DNA of 57,351 nt from positions 1-57,351 of the forward strand of contig SXID01000096.1 in NCBI GenBank assembly GCA_005772955.1, in the 5' to 3' direction. A program made the position numbers and the translations under genes. Positions 48,686 to 57,351 of this stretch are shown here, piece by piece (within the stretch, counting starts at the first letter, position 1; the number at the start of each line of letters is the position of its first letter). The notes under the pieces were generated by a model. That model saw only the letters and a list, made by a program, of their open reading frames with translations, ran no database searches and was not told the DNA's origin. The stretch is from Planctomycetia bacterium. Lineage in GTDB: Bacteria > Planctomycetota > Planctomycetia > Gemmatales > Gemmataceae.

Positions 48686-51106
48686 ATGAACAAGCGCGTT
48701 GTGGTGGCGCTGATCGTCTGCGCGTCGCTGCTCTGCGGTGGCGGACTGATCGGCCTCACCCTTTTGGTGAAGGTGATGGGGGAACGACGCGCCGTGGTGC
48801 GTGACCGCGCACGTGCGGAACTCGAGCAGATGCGCGAGAGAGCACAGGTGCGCGAAAAAGACCCGGACCTGTTCCTGGAGCGAGTCACCGAACACACCGT
48901 GGACTGGGACGAGGTCGCGGTCGCGTACGAGAACTCGAAGCCGCCACCGGTTGCCGACGTCGCTGAGTTCGCCCCGGTTTTCGAGGCTCTCGGGCGCGCG
49001 ATCGAACGCGAGGACAAGGAGGCGGCGGACCGGCTCACCGATCTGAAGCGGTTCGTCGAGGAACTGGTCCGCGTGTCCGGGTGGCAGGCCGATAACCCGG
49101 CGCGCACGCAGGAGCTGCTGGAAAAGGAGTTCCGAGACCATATCGCGCGGTGTCTTGTCGAGGACAAGGGCCTGCGCTGGAAGCACACGGACATTCGCCG
49201 CATCGACTGGCTCGACGGCGGCAAGGAAGCGTCCGTCTACGCGGTTCACCGGTCGGGCACGGGCGAGTCGTTCAAGGCACGATGGTGGTTCATACGGCGC
49301 GACGGTGAGTGGAAGGTTTTCGACACCACCGACCTGTACCTCGCGCTGCGGTTCACCCGCGACCCGGCGACGCTGAACGTGCAGGAGGTGACGCAACTCA
49401 ACTCGCAGAAGCCGGGTGGGTACAACGCGGCGCGAGCGGCAATCTCGGTCGCCACACGGGCCATGAACAATGGTCTGAACCCGGACGAGGCCGACGCCGC
49501 GCTCGCGCCCACTCGCGGTCTTCGTTTGGCGCCTGAGGACGCCGCGATCCGCGCGATCGTGGAGGGCCGCGTTCTCACCCGCCGCGGCGCGTTCGACGAC
49601 GCCCTGCTCCAGTTCGATGTAGCCGAACGGCTCGTGCCGGGGATGCCTGCGGCGGCCTCGTACCGCGCCGCGGTGCTGAACGAGGCCGGGCGGTTCGAGG
49701 GGGCGCTCGCTGCGATTCGCGAGTACCGGCTGCGGTGCGGACCCGACTCGCACGCGCACGCGGCCGAGGCGTATGCGCTTGAAGGACTGGGCCGCCAACG
49801 CGAGGCAGCGAATGCCTACCGCGCCGCACTCGACGACGACCCCGACGCGAGGCGCTCGCTCCTGGGGTTGCGCCGGGTGATTCCCGACAAGGAGAAACCC
49901 GAACTCGGCACGCGTCTCGCAAAGGCACGGAACCCGCGCCGAATGTACGACGAGATAGTGGGCGACCTGCACCGCGACCGCGACGACATCGCCGCGGACA
50001 TTCTGCTCGATGCACTGCGCAAGGCGCGGCCCGACGACCCTCGCGGGCTGGGCGACGATGTCCGCCGCAAGGTGAAAGTCGCGAAGTTCGACGACGCGAA
50101 GAAGCTCATGGAGCACGGCTTGAAGGCCGCGACCCGCGACGACCGTGAGCAGGTTCTCGATTCGTACCTGTTCGCCATGCGCAGCACGAAGAAGACACTC
50201 GACGCGTACACGGCCGTTCCCACCGCCCACGTTGCGTATGCATTCCGCACTCTCGCCGAAGACCTCGACGATGAGTACTACGACCGCGACGACGGCACCC
50301 CCGCCGCTCAACTCGCGCAACTGAAAGAACTGGTCGCGGCCCACCGGAAAAGCCTGCCGGACGACCCGTGGATCTGGTTCTACCAGGGCGCGATTCACCA
50401 GAACGAGAAGGATTACGACAAGGCGGCGGAAGCGTTTGCGACCGGCAGCGCGCGGCTGCCGAAGGTTGTGGTCAACGACCCCGATGGCGAGGACGATGAC
50501 GCGGGCGCCGCGCGCCGGTTCCGCTGGCGCCGGATCGCGTGCATGTTCAGCGCGAAGAAGGGGCTTGAAGCCTACGAGAAGGTTACGCCGACGGCGGACG
50601 TCTTCCAGCAACTCGCGGGGCTGTACGATCGCGCCGACGATTTCGACGGCCTCGCGGCGCTGCTCACGGCCCACCGCAAGCGCGAACCGAACGACATCCA
50701 TCGCACGTACTGGCAGGCGCACCTGAGTTTCCGCAAGCGCGACTACGCGACCGCGACGCTGCTGTACAAGAAGTTCATGCTGGAGACCGACGAGAAGGTG
50801 TTGAACCGGTGGTCGGCGCGCGAAGAGTACGTCCGCGGCACACTGCGCACGAAGCCGGAGGACGCGTCGAGGTTGCTGACGGAATTGGGTGCGGATAAGG
50901 TGGCGCACGCGCTGCGCGCCGCGGTCGCGGCGGAAACCGGCGACCGGTCCGAACTGGAACGCCTGCTCGCGGAGACAACGAAGAACGGCGCGAAGGTATG
51001 GTTCTACCACGACGAGGATTTCCGCCGCGCGATTGGTCAGGAGCAGTGGCGCGACCTGCGCACGAAGTACCCCGACCCGAACCCGCCGTCGAAGCTCGAC
51101 GGGTAG
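48686..51106 (+). CDS. Membrane-anchored tetratricopeptide-like protein
   Basis: An 806-residue protein. ATG 48686 is chosen because MNKRVVVALIVCASLLCGGGLIGLTLLV is a membrane anchor, with GGCGAGGCGG upstream. The cytosolic or periplasmic remainder has many TPR-like helix pairs, for example AFDDALLQFDVAERLVPGMPA, RFEGALAAIREYRLRCG and DYDKAAEAFATGSARLP. Their spacing is irregular. No enzymatic motif is visible. It follows the ribosomal terminator and precedes the TIGR02996 gene by 5 nt. Function is unknown; a scaffold role is the only inference possible. Confidence 0.7.
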   Translation: MNKRVVVALIVCASLLCGGGLIGLTLLVKVMGERRAVVRDRARAELEQMRERAQVREKDPDLFLERVTEHTVDWDEVAVAYENSKPPPVADVAEFAPVFEALGRAIEREDKEAADRLTDLKRFVEELVRVSGWQADNPARTQELLEKEFRDHIARCLVEDKGLRWKHTDIRRIDWLDGGKEASVYAVHRSGTGESFKARWWFIRRDGEWKVFDTTDLYLALRFTRDPATLNVQEVTQLNSQKPGGYNAARAAISVATRAMNNGLNPDEADAALAPTRGLRLAPEDAAIRAIVEGRVLTRRGAFDDALLQFDVAERLVPGMPAAASYRAAVLNEAGRFEGALAAIREYRLRCGPDSHAHAAEAYALEGLGRQREAANAYRAALDDDPDARRSLLGLRRVIPDKEKPELGTRLAKARNPRRMYDEIVGDLHRDRDDIAADILLDALRKARPDDPRGLGDDVRRKVKVAKFDDAKKLMEHGLKAATRDDREQVLDSYLFAMRSTKKTLDAYTAVPTAHVAYAFRTLAEDLDDEYYDRDDGTPAAQLAQLKELVAAHRKSLPDDPWIWFYQGAIHQNEKDYDKAAEAFATGSARLPKVVVNDPDGEDDDAGAARRFRWRRIACMFSAKKGLEAYEKVTPTADVFQQLAGLYDRADDFDGLAALLTAHRKREPNDIHRTYWQAHLSFRKRDYATATLLYKKFMLETDEKVLNRWSAREEYVRGTLRTKPEDASRLLTELGADKVAHALRAAVAAETGDRSELERLLAETTKNGAKVWFYHDEDFRRAIGQEQWRDLRTKYPDPNPPSKLDG

Positions 51107-51111
51107 AACCG

Positions 51112-51957
51112 ATGATGAACGACGAAGACTCGCTTCTGGCGGCAATCACGGCGCACCCCGAAGAGGACACGCCGCGACTCGCGTTTGCCGACTGGCTCGA
51201 CGAACACGACCGGCCCGTTCGCGCCGAGTTCGTTCGCGCACAAATTGCGCTGAAGGCGAACGGAAACCTCTCGACCGAAGAACGGCAGAAGCTCGCGCAC
51301 CGGCAGCAGTTCCTGCTCGAAAAATACCGACGTGATCTTGTCGGACCGCTCGGTGCCGACCTCATCAGTTACGAGGTCCTGTTTGATCGTGGGTTCGTAT
51401 CTGAGTTGCGCGTCACGGCTCTGCTGTTCATCCAGCGTGCTGAAGAGTTCGGCGAATTGCGCCCGATTCCGCGCGTTTGCATCCGAAATCTGAATCGGGC
51501 GGCTATCACTCGGTTCATTCGCCCGGAACTCGCTTGTGTAACCTCCATCGCGGTGCGAGACCCTGGCCCGAACGTGGTTCCCGCTCTGACCGCGTGCCCG
51601 TACCTGTCGCGGTTGGAATCGCTTGACTGGACGGTCCACGGGCCTGGTGATGGGCTGGGCGATCCGGGGTTAGTGGCCATCGCGTTCAGCGACAATGTAC
51701 CGCAACTCACCGACCTCGACGCAGCCAACAACGAAATCAGCGATTTGGGCGTTGAGCGGCTGGTCGCGTCTCCGCTGTGGCGCCGGCTCAAACGCTTGAA
51801 CCTGTCTCGCAACCAACTCACTCGAGAGAGCGCGGAACGTCTCGCGAACGCACCGGGCAACCAGATCGAATACCTCGGCCTTCACGGTGTTCACGTTGGT
51901 GCGATCGGTCGCCGGCGGCTCGTGGCTAAGTACGGCGAGCGTGTTTGGTTGGGGTAG
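51112..51957 (+). CDS. TIGR02996 repeat-companion domain protein with LRR-like repeats
   Basis: A 281-residue protein with two ATG codons in a row (51112 and 51115). The N-terminal DEDSLLAAITAHPEEDTPRLAFADWLDEHDRPVRAEFVRAQIAL (about residues 4-47) is the TIGR02996 companion domain, typical of Gemmata-like planctomycetes. The rest has leucine-rich repeat-like units (LTDLDAANNEISDLGVERLV, LKRLNLSRNQLTRESAERLA). The companion domain is found with many repeat types and its role is unknown. It starts 5 nt after the upstream stop and is probably co-expressed. Confidence 0.88.
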   Translation: MMNDEDSLLAAITAHPEEDTPRLAFADWLDEHDRPVRAEFVRAQIALKANGNLSTEERQKLAHRQQFLLEKYRRDLVGPLGADLISYEVLFDRGFVSELRVTALLFIQRAEEFGELRPIPRVCIRNLNRAAITRFIRPELACVTSIAVRDPGPNVVPALTACPYLSRLESLDWTVHGPGDGLGDPGLVAIAFSDNVPQLTDLDAANNEISDLGVERLVASPLWRRLKRLNLSRNQLTRESAERLANAPGNQIEYLGLHGVHVGAIGRRRLVAKYGERVWLG

Positions 51958-52063
51958 GACCGTTTCCCCATACAGCCCAGAGTCCCGGCACTGTTCGCGC
52001 CGGACGAAAAGCGATATGCCATAAGGTGTATCGCTCGCTCCACTGGCGCCGCACAATTACGCG

Positions 52064-53710
52064 ATGACTCACTCGGCCGGCACCCTCAGCGGCCCGCCCG
52101 CACTCGGATATTGGATTCCGAACGGCGCGCCCTCGTTCGACACGTCCGATGCTTTCCGAAGCGCCATCGGCGACCTCAAATCGCCGGTCGTGCTTCTGCG
52201 TACCAACGTCGGGTTCGCGGTCGCGCACGGCGGCTCGGTTTCGCTCGGCTCTGGCGGTAGCGGGCACGCGGTCGCGGCGTACCTTCCGCCGCTGCCGCCG
52301 GAGCAACTCGGCGACCCCACGTTTCTCCACGAACACGCGGTCCGCTACCCGTACATGACCGGTGCGATGGCCAACGGCATCGCGTCCGCCGAGATCGTGG
52401 AGGCGATGAGCAAGGCCGGGATGCTCGGCAGTTTCGGCGCCGCCGGGCTTTCGCTCGAGCGCATCGGCGCCGCCATCGACCGGTTGAAGTCGAACCTCGG
52501 CGACGCCCCGTATTGCGTGAACCTGATTCACAGTCCGGGCGAACAATCGCACGAGATGGCGACGGCCGAGTTGCTGCTCAAGAAGGGCGTGACGCACGTC
52601 GAGGCGAGCGCGTACCTGGACCTCACGCCCGCGATTGTGCGGTATCGCGTGGCCGGGTTCCGCGGCGGCGTGACCAGGTTCGCGATCCCGATGAACCGCG
52701 TCGTCGCGAAGGTGTCACGCGTCGAAGTCGCGACCAAGTTCCTCAGCCCGCCGCCGGAGAAAATGCTCCGCGCGCTCGTCGCTGCCGGACATGTGACTGA
52801 GCTTCAGGCGATGCTCGCGGCAAAGTTCCCGCTCGCGGACGACATCACAGTCGAAGCCGATTCCGGCGGGCACACGGACAACCGACCCGCGATCACGCTC
52901 CTGCCCACCATCATCGCGCTACGCGATCGGTTGCAAGGGCAGTTCCGCTACGAGGCCCCGCCACGCGTAGGATTAGCCGGCGGCATCGCGACGCCCGCGA
53001 GCGTGGCCGGCGCGTTCGCGATGGGCGCCGCCTACGTCGTCACCGGCAGCGTGAACCAGGCGTGCGTCGAGTCCGGCAGTTCGGACAGCGTGCGCAAGAT
53101 GCTTGCGGAAGCAGGGCAAGCGGATGTGATCATGGCACCGGCCGCAGACATGTTCGAGATGGGCGTGAAGGTGCAGGTGCTCAAACGCGGCACGATGTTC
53201 GCCATGCGGGCACAGAAACTGTTCGACCTGTACCGCGCGTACACCAGTTGGGAAGCGATCCCGGAGGCGGAACGTGTCCAAGTTGAGAAGACCCACTTCC
53301 GCACCACGTTCGAAGAGGTCTGGAACCTGACGCGCGAGTTCTGGGGCAAGCGCGAACCGGCGCAGTTGTGGAAAGCGGACTCCGACCCGCGGCACCGGAT
53401 GGCGCTGGCATTCCGCTGGTATCTGGGACTGTCGAGCCGGTGGGCGAACGCGGGCGAAGCCGGGCGGCAGATGGACTATCAGGTGTGGTGCGGCCCCGCG
53501 ATGGGTGCGTTCAACGAGTGGGCGAAGGGGTCACACCTGGAAGTTTCCCATAACCGCACGGTGGTTGGGGTCGCTCTGAATCTTCTCTACGGTGCGTGCG
53601 TCGTGACCCGCTGCGCGGCTCTTCGGCAGCAGGGCGTGAGCCTTCCCGACGCGTGCTTCCCGCTCGCACCAATGACGACGGACGAAGTCACCGACCGGCT
53701 TCGCGCTTAA
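52064..53710 (+). CDS. pfaD: PfaD-family enoyl reductase / nitronate-monooxygenase-like protein
   Basis: A 548-residue protein, usual for PfaD. It has a FMN-binding TIM-barrel resembling 2-nitropropane dioxygenase. Markers are YPYMTGAMANGIASAEIVEAM, DAPYCVNLIHSPGE, the VEADSGGHTDNRP segment, GLAGGIATPASVAGAFAMGAAYVVTGSVNQ and the PfaD-type C-terminus HRMALAFRWYLGLSSRW. In PUFA and hybrid polyketide synthases PfaD acts in trans as enoyl reductase. It lies 20 nt upstream of pfaA, which supports the call. ATG 52064 has no strong ribosome site. Confidence 0.93.
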   Translation: MTHSAGTLSGPPALGYWIPNGAPSFDTSDAFRSAIGDLKSPVVLLRTNVGFAVAHGGSVSLGSGGSGHAVAAYLPPLPPEQLGDPTFLHEHAVRYPYMTGAMANGIASAEIVEAMSKAGMLGSFGAAGLSLERIGAAIDRLKSNLGDAPYCVNLIHSPGEQSHEMATAELLLKKGVTHVEASAYLDLTPAIVRYRVAGFRGGVTRFAIPMNRVVAKVSRVEVATKFLSPPPEKMLRALVAAGHVTELQAMLAAKFPLADDITVEADSGGHTDNRPAITLLPTIIALRDRLQGQFRYEAPPRVGLAGGIATPASVAGAFAMGAAYVVTGSVNQACVESGSSDSVRKMLAEAGQADVIMAPAADMFEMGVKVQVLKRGTMFAMRAQKLFDLYRAYTSWEAIPEAERVQVEKTHFRTTFEEVWNLTREFWGKREPAQLWKADSDPRHRMALAFRWYLGLSSRWANAGEAGRQMDYQVWCGPAMGAFNEWAKGSHLEVSHNRTVVGVALNLLYGACVVTRCAALRQQGVSLPDACFPLAPMTTDEVTDRLRA

Positions 53711-53730
53711 CGTTTGAAGACAGAGACACG

Positions 53731-56700
53731 ATGACACCTATTGCCGACGCACAACCCGACACAACCAGCGCGAAACGTGACGCGCGATTCGAGCCGCTCG
53801 CGATCGTCGGTCTGGGCTGCCTGTTCCCGAAGGCGGCCGGGCCGGGGTTCTTCTGGGCGAATGTGAAGCACGGTGTAGACGGCATCACCGCGGTGCCGCC
53901 GACGCACTGGAACCCGGACGACTACTTCGATGCGGACCCCAAAACCCCCGACATGACCTACGCCCGCCGCGGCGGATTCCTTTCCGCAGTCGAGTTCAAT
54001 CCGCTCGAGTTCGGCATCGCGCCGCGCGACATTGAAGCCACCGACACCACGCAACTCCTGGGCCTGGTCGCCGCGAAGCAGGCGCTGACCGACGCGGGCA
54101 TCGTTCTGAAGAACCTACCCCCCCAACCCCCCTCCCTTCGGGGAGGGGGGAGTGAAGCCCCCCTCCCCGAAGGGAGGGGGGTTGGGGGGATAGGTTCTGA
54201 AGTCTCCCGCGATCGCGTTTCGGTCATCCTCGGCGTGACGGGCACACTCGAACTCGTCATTCCTCTCGGCGCGCGATTGGGCCACCCCAGATGGAATCGC
54301 GCGATGCAGGACGCGGGCATCCCGCAGGAGCTTGCCGACGACGCTGCGGCTCGCATCGCGGAGAGCTACGTTCCGTGGCAGGAGAACAGCTTTCCCGGGT
54401 TGCTCGGGAACGTGGTCGCGGGGCGCATCGCGAACAAGCTCGACCTCGGCGGTACGAACTGCGTCGTCGATGCCGCGTGCGCCAGTTCGCTGAGTGCCGT
54501 TCACCTCGCGGCCCTCGAGTTGCAGGCGGGCCGGTGCGATGTCGCCGTGTCGGGCGGGTGCGACACGTTCAACGACATCTTCATGTACATGTGCTTCAGT
54601 AAGACACCGGCGCTGTCGCCCACCGGCGATGCGAAGCCGTTTGCGGAAGACGGCGACGGCACCATCCTCGGCGAAGGCCTGGGGATGGTCGTACTGAAGC
54701 GCCTCGCGGACGCCGAGCGCGCCGGCGATACGATTTATGCTGTTCTGAAGGGACTGGGTTCGTCCAGCGATGGCAAGGGTAACGCGATCTACGCACCCAG
54801 TGCTGCAGGTCAGAAGAAGGCGCTACTCGCGGCATACCAACTTGCGGGCGTAACACCCGACACGATCGAGTTAGTCGAAGCGCATGGCACCGGCACGAAA
54901 GTTGGCGACACGGTCGAAATCACGGCGCTAACGGATGTCTACACCACGTTTAGCCGCGACCCGAAGGGGAGCGCGCTGAAGCCCAAACCCTGGTGCGCGA
55001 TCGGCTCGGTGAAGTCGCAGATCGGGCACACGAAGGCCGCGGCGGGCGCGGCGTCGCTCATCAAGGCGGCGCTCGCGATCTACAACAAGGTGCTGCCGCC
55101 GACGCTGAAGGTCACGCGGCCGGTCGAACCACTGCTCGCGGCCGACACGCCGTTCTACGTGAGCGCTGAGATGCGCCCGTGGCTGCCTCGCGCCGAACAC
55201 CCGCGGCGCGTGGCACTGTCCGCGTTCGGCTTCGGCGGCAGCAACTTCCACGCGGTGCTTGAAGAACACCGGCCGGAGAAGCGCGAGCCGGACTGGGACG
55301 GATCGACCGAAGTCGTCGCGCTCGCGGCCGACACGCCGCAGGCGCTCGCGGCCGAACTCGCGAAGCTGCCGACCGAGTGGAACGCGTTCGCCCGTGCCGC
55401 CGAAGCCTCACGCGCATCCTTCAATGCGTCTGCCGCGTGCAGGATGTGCTTCGCGGTCCACCGCGCGCTCACCGACCTGCCGAAGATGCTCGCAGGCGCG
55501 AAGGCCAAACTCGGCGCCGACCCGGACGCGACGAGTTGGCACACTCCGGACGGCGTTCACTACGGGCGCGGACCGGTCGCCGGCCAACTTGCGGTGCTGT
55601 TCCCGGGCCAAGGTTCGCAGTCCGTCGGAATGCTCCGCGATCTCGCGTGCCTGTTCCCGGAATCGCTCGATACGCTCGCGGTCGCGAACGAAGCCGTCGC
55701 TGCGTTGTCACACGAAGACACCGATGCGCGCCGGTTGAGCGACTACATCTACCCGCCGACCACGTTTGACGCCGAGCGGAAGAAGGACAACGACCGCGCC
55801 CTTCGCGACACGCAGAACGCACAGCCGGCCCTTGGCGCGGTGAGCTTCGGACCGTGGCGAATCCTGAGTACGCGGTTCGGCCTCAAGGCCGATGCGTTCG
55901 CGGGGCACAGCTACGGCGAACTCGTCGCACTCGCCGCCGCCGGGCGCCTTGAGACTCGCGACCTGTTCCGTCTGTCGCGTGTTCGCGGTCAACTGATGGC
56001 CGATCGCCGCGCCGACGACCCCGGCGCGATGCTCGCCGTTCTCGCGCCGCTGCCCGACATCGAATCGGTGATCGCGCGAGAGAATCTGAACGTGGTCGTG
56101 GCGAACCGCAACGCACCCAAGCAGAACGTACTCTCCGGGGCGACGGCCGAGATAGAACGCGCCGCGAAGGTACTCTCCGAATCGCGATTGAAGGCGATGC
56201 GGCTTCCGGTCGCGGCGGCGTTCCACTCGTCGCTCGTCGCTGACGCCGCCGGCCCGTTCCGCGCTGCGCTCGAAGGGACGCCGATCACAGTTTCGCAGGA
56301 AACTCTTCCGGTGTACGCGAACACGACGGCTGCAAAGTACCCGGCCGACGCAAACGCGGCGAAAGACATGCTCGCGAACCAGCTCGCGCAGCCGGTTGCG
56401 TTCGTGGAACAGATTCGCGCGATGGCCGCAGCTGGTGTCCGCACGTTCCTCGAACTCGGGCCGGGATCGGTACTGACGCGGCTGGTCGAAGCGATTCTGG
56501 CAGACACGCCGGTCGCGGACGCAACCGCCTTCGCGCTCGATGCTTCTGGGGGGAAGCGGCCCGGTGTGTTAGATTTGGGGAACGTGTTGGCGCGTCTCGC
56601 GGCCGGGGGATACGCTGTCACGCTCGCAGCTTGGGAACGTGAAAGCCGGTGCCGCCCGCCCGCGCCGCGGAGCGGGAAGCCGGGCCTCACGGTCAGCGTG

Positions 56701-57351
56701 TGCGGCGCGAACTCGGTGACCCCACGCGAAAAGCGACCACCCCGCGCCCCGCAGCATTTGTCCTCCGCGAACGGCAACGGTAAGCCGCACGCGGGCGTTC
56801 CCGCACTCGCGATTCCGGCACGGTCGAAGGGCCATGTGATGTCAGACGCCAACGCTCCCGAACCGAACGCGCTCGCCCAGGCGCTGCTCATGACGCAGCA
56901 GAGCCTCGCCGCGATCCAGCGGATGCAGGAGCAAACCGCGGCACTGCACCGGCAGTTCCTCGACGGGCAGGAGACCGCGCATCGCACGTTGCAAACGCTC
57001 GTCGATCAACAGCAAACATTGCTGCTGTCGGGCCTCGGCGCGGGCACACCGTTGCCCACAGTCGCGTATGCTCCCTCGCTCCCGCCGGTTGTGCCCGCTC
57101 CGATCCCCACGCCGCCCGCTCCGATCTTTCCCGCGTTCGCGCCGCCACCGCCGCGCCCCGCTGCACAGTCGCCGGTTCCGCCCACGCCGGTCGCGAAGAT
57201 CTCGGCCCGAACCGAGGTCGCTTCGATGTTGCTGGCGGTGGTGAGCGAGAAGACGGGCTACCCGGCGGACAGTCTGGACTTGTCGATGTCGCTGGACGCG
57301 GACCTGGGCGTGGACTCGATCAAGCGTGTGGAGATTCTGTCGGCGTTGCAG
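53731..57351 (+). CDS. pfaA: Polyunsaturated fatty acid/polyketide synthase PfaA-like, N-terminal part (window edge)
   Basis: The first 1207 codons are present and the gene runs off the window. The ketosynthase occupies about residues 25-500, with catalytic Cys in DAACASS (residue 250), His in EAHGTGT (385) and His in GHTKAAAG (433). The acyltransferase starts near LFPGQGSQ (about 625) and has GHSYGE with Ser 727. A Pro/Ala linker leads to the first acyl carrier domain, with DLGVDSIKRVEI (Ser 1196), ending at the window edge. PfaA builds long polyunsaturated chains from malonyl units with PfaBCD. Two repeat-derived insertions lie in the KS coding region (residues 127-156 and about 406-415). 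HglE-like PKS are related, so product type is not certain. Confidence 0.93.
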   Translation, partial: MTPIADAQPDTTSAKRDARFEPLAIVGLGCLFPKAAGPGFFWANVKHGVDGITAVPPTHWNPDDYFDADPKTPDMTYARRGGFLSAVEFNPLEFGIAPRDIEATDTTQLLGLVAAKQALTDAGIVLKNLPPQPPSLRGGGSEAPLPEGRGVGGIGSEVSRDRVSVILGVTGTLELVIPLGARLGHPRWNRAMQDAGIPQELADDAAARIAESYVPWQENSFPGLLGNVVAGRIANKLDLGGTNCVVDAACASSLSAVHLAALELQAGRCDVAVSGGCDTFNDIFMYMCFSKTPALSPTGDAKPFAEDGDGTILGEGLGMVVLKRLADAERAGDTIYAVLKGLGSSSDGKGNAIYAPSAAGQKKALLAAYQLAGVTPDTIELVEAHGTGTKVGDTVEITALTDVYTTFSRDPKGSALKPKPWCAIGSVKSQIGHTKAAAGAASLIKAALAIYNKVLPPTLKVTRPVEPLLAADTPFYVSAEMRPWLPRAEHPRRVALSAFGFGGSNFHAVLEEHRPEKREPDWDGSTEVVALAADTPQALAAELAKLPTEWNAFARAAEASRASFNASAACRMCFAVHRALTDLPKMLAGAKAKLGADPDATSWHTPDGVHYGRGPVAGQLAVLFPGQGSQSVGMLRDLACLFPESLDTLAVANEAVAALSHEDTDARRLSDYIYPPTTFDAERKKDNDRALRDTQNAQPALGAVSFGPWRILSTRFGLKADAFAGHSYGELVALAAAGRLETRDLFRLSRVRGQLMADRRADDPGAMLAVLAPLPDIESVIARENLNVVVANRNAPKQNVLSGATAEIERAAKVLSESRLKAMRLPVAAAFHSSLVADAAGPFRAALEGTPITVSQETLPVYANTTAAKYPADANAAKDMLANQLAQPVAFVEQIRAMAAAGVRTFLELGPGSVLTRLVEAILADTPVADATAFALDASGGKRPGVLDLGNVLARLAAGGYAVTLAAWERESRCRPPAPRSGKPGLTVSVCGANSVTPREKRPPRAPQHLSSANGNGKPHAGVPALAIPARSKGHVMSDANAPEPNALAQALLMTQQSLAAIQRMQEQTAALHRQFLDGQETAHRTLQTLVDQQQTLLLSGLGAGTPLPTVAYAPSLPPVVPAPIPTPPAPIFPAFAPPPPRPAAQSPVPPTPVAKISARTEVASMLLAVVSEKTGYPADSLDLSMSLDADLGVDSIKRVEILSALQ
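54111..54197. repeat. 87-nt palindromic element inserted in frame in pfaA
   Basis: Two halves are near-perfect complements (GAACCTACCCCCCCAACCCC end, mirrored to GGTTGGGGGGATAGGTTC), with CCCTTCGGGGAGGG in each half. It adds 29 codons and encodes LPPQPPSLRGGGSEAPLPEG, an unrelated Pro/Gly run. The core matches 42031-42084. The reading frame is kept on both sides. Confidence 0.88.
54948..54973 (+). repeat. 26-nt dispersed repeat, copy inside pfaA
   Basis: Identical to 33064-33089 over 26 nt. It is translated as TFSRDPKGSA within the KS between the EITALTDVYT helix and the WCAIGSVKSQIGH motif. Confidence 0.85.

Noticed and set aside
54494-54697. Separate small genes inside the pfaA region on the plus strand
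   Set aside because: They are out-of-frame shadows; the pfaA frame is open and carries all KS motifs.

Overview
The window reads as chromosome from a planctomycete of the Gemmataceae type. The evidence is taxonomic flavour: DUF1559 proteins (12688-13695 with a prepilin-type leader, 25490-26581 without), a TIGR02996 repeat-companion protein with LRR-like segments (51112-51957), a cytochrome-c/WD40 fusion (8791-11451), a giant membrane alpha-2-macroglobulin (1484-6934), very GC-rich third codon positions, and spacers full of palindromic repeats. No search could be run, so the genus is not claimed.

Region 1 (1-29 kb) is accessory and housekeeping, mostly on the minus strand. It opens with the start of nirB, translationally coupled to the sirohaem gene cobA. 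The macroglobulin follows, then an Uma2-like protein, a planctomycete-only protein and the cytochrome-WD40 protein. Next is a metal-transport block: two ABC permeases separated by a pseudopilin-like protein and an EF-hand lipoprotein, with a CDF exporter upstream and no ATPase or binding protein in sight. After it come a YacL-like PIN/TRAM protein, dGTPase, an orphan addiction-module protein, a zinc-ribbon membrane protein, two Gfo/Idh/MocA oxidoreductases with an aldo/keto reductase, and a class C-type serine hydrolase.

Region 2 (29-48.6 kb, plus strand) is the S10-spc-alpha ribosomal cluster in conserved order: rpsJ, rplD, rplW, rplB, rpsS, rplV, rpsC, rplP, rpmC, rpsQ, rplN, rplX, rplE, rpsN, rpsH, rplF, rplR, rpsE, rplO, secY, adk, a small secreted protein, tRNA-Ile(UAU), map, rpmJ, rpsM, rpsK, rpsD, rpoA, rplQ. 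rplC, rpmD and infA are missing from their usual places. Several proteins carry low-complexity tails, and SecY has extra N-terminal membrane segments. Most spacers are about 80-230 nt and hold a palindrome, different in sequence at each junction, often beginning at the upstream stop codon and ending near the next start. This is the most unusual feature of the window.

Region 3 (48.6-57.35 kb, plus strand) holds a membrane-anchored TPR-like protein, the TIGR02996 protein, and the start of a polyunsaturated fatty acid/polyketide synthase locus: pfaD, then pfaA (KS, AT and the first ACP before the window ends). The pfaA ketosynthase coding sequence contains an in-frame 87-nt palindromic element and a second 26-nt repeat, both related to intergenic repeats elsewhere in the window, so these repeats appear able to enter genes.
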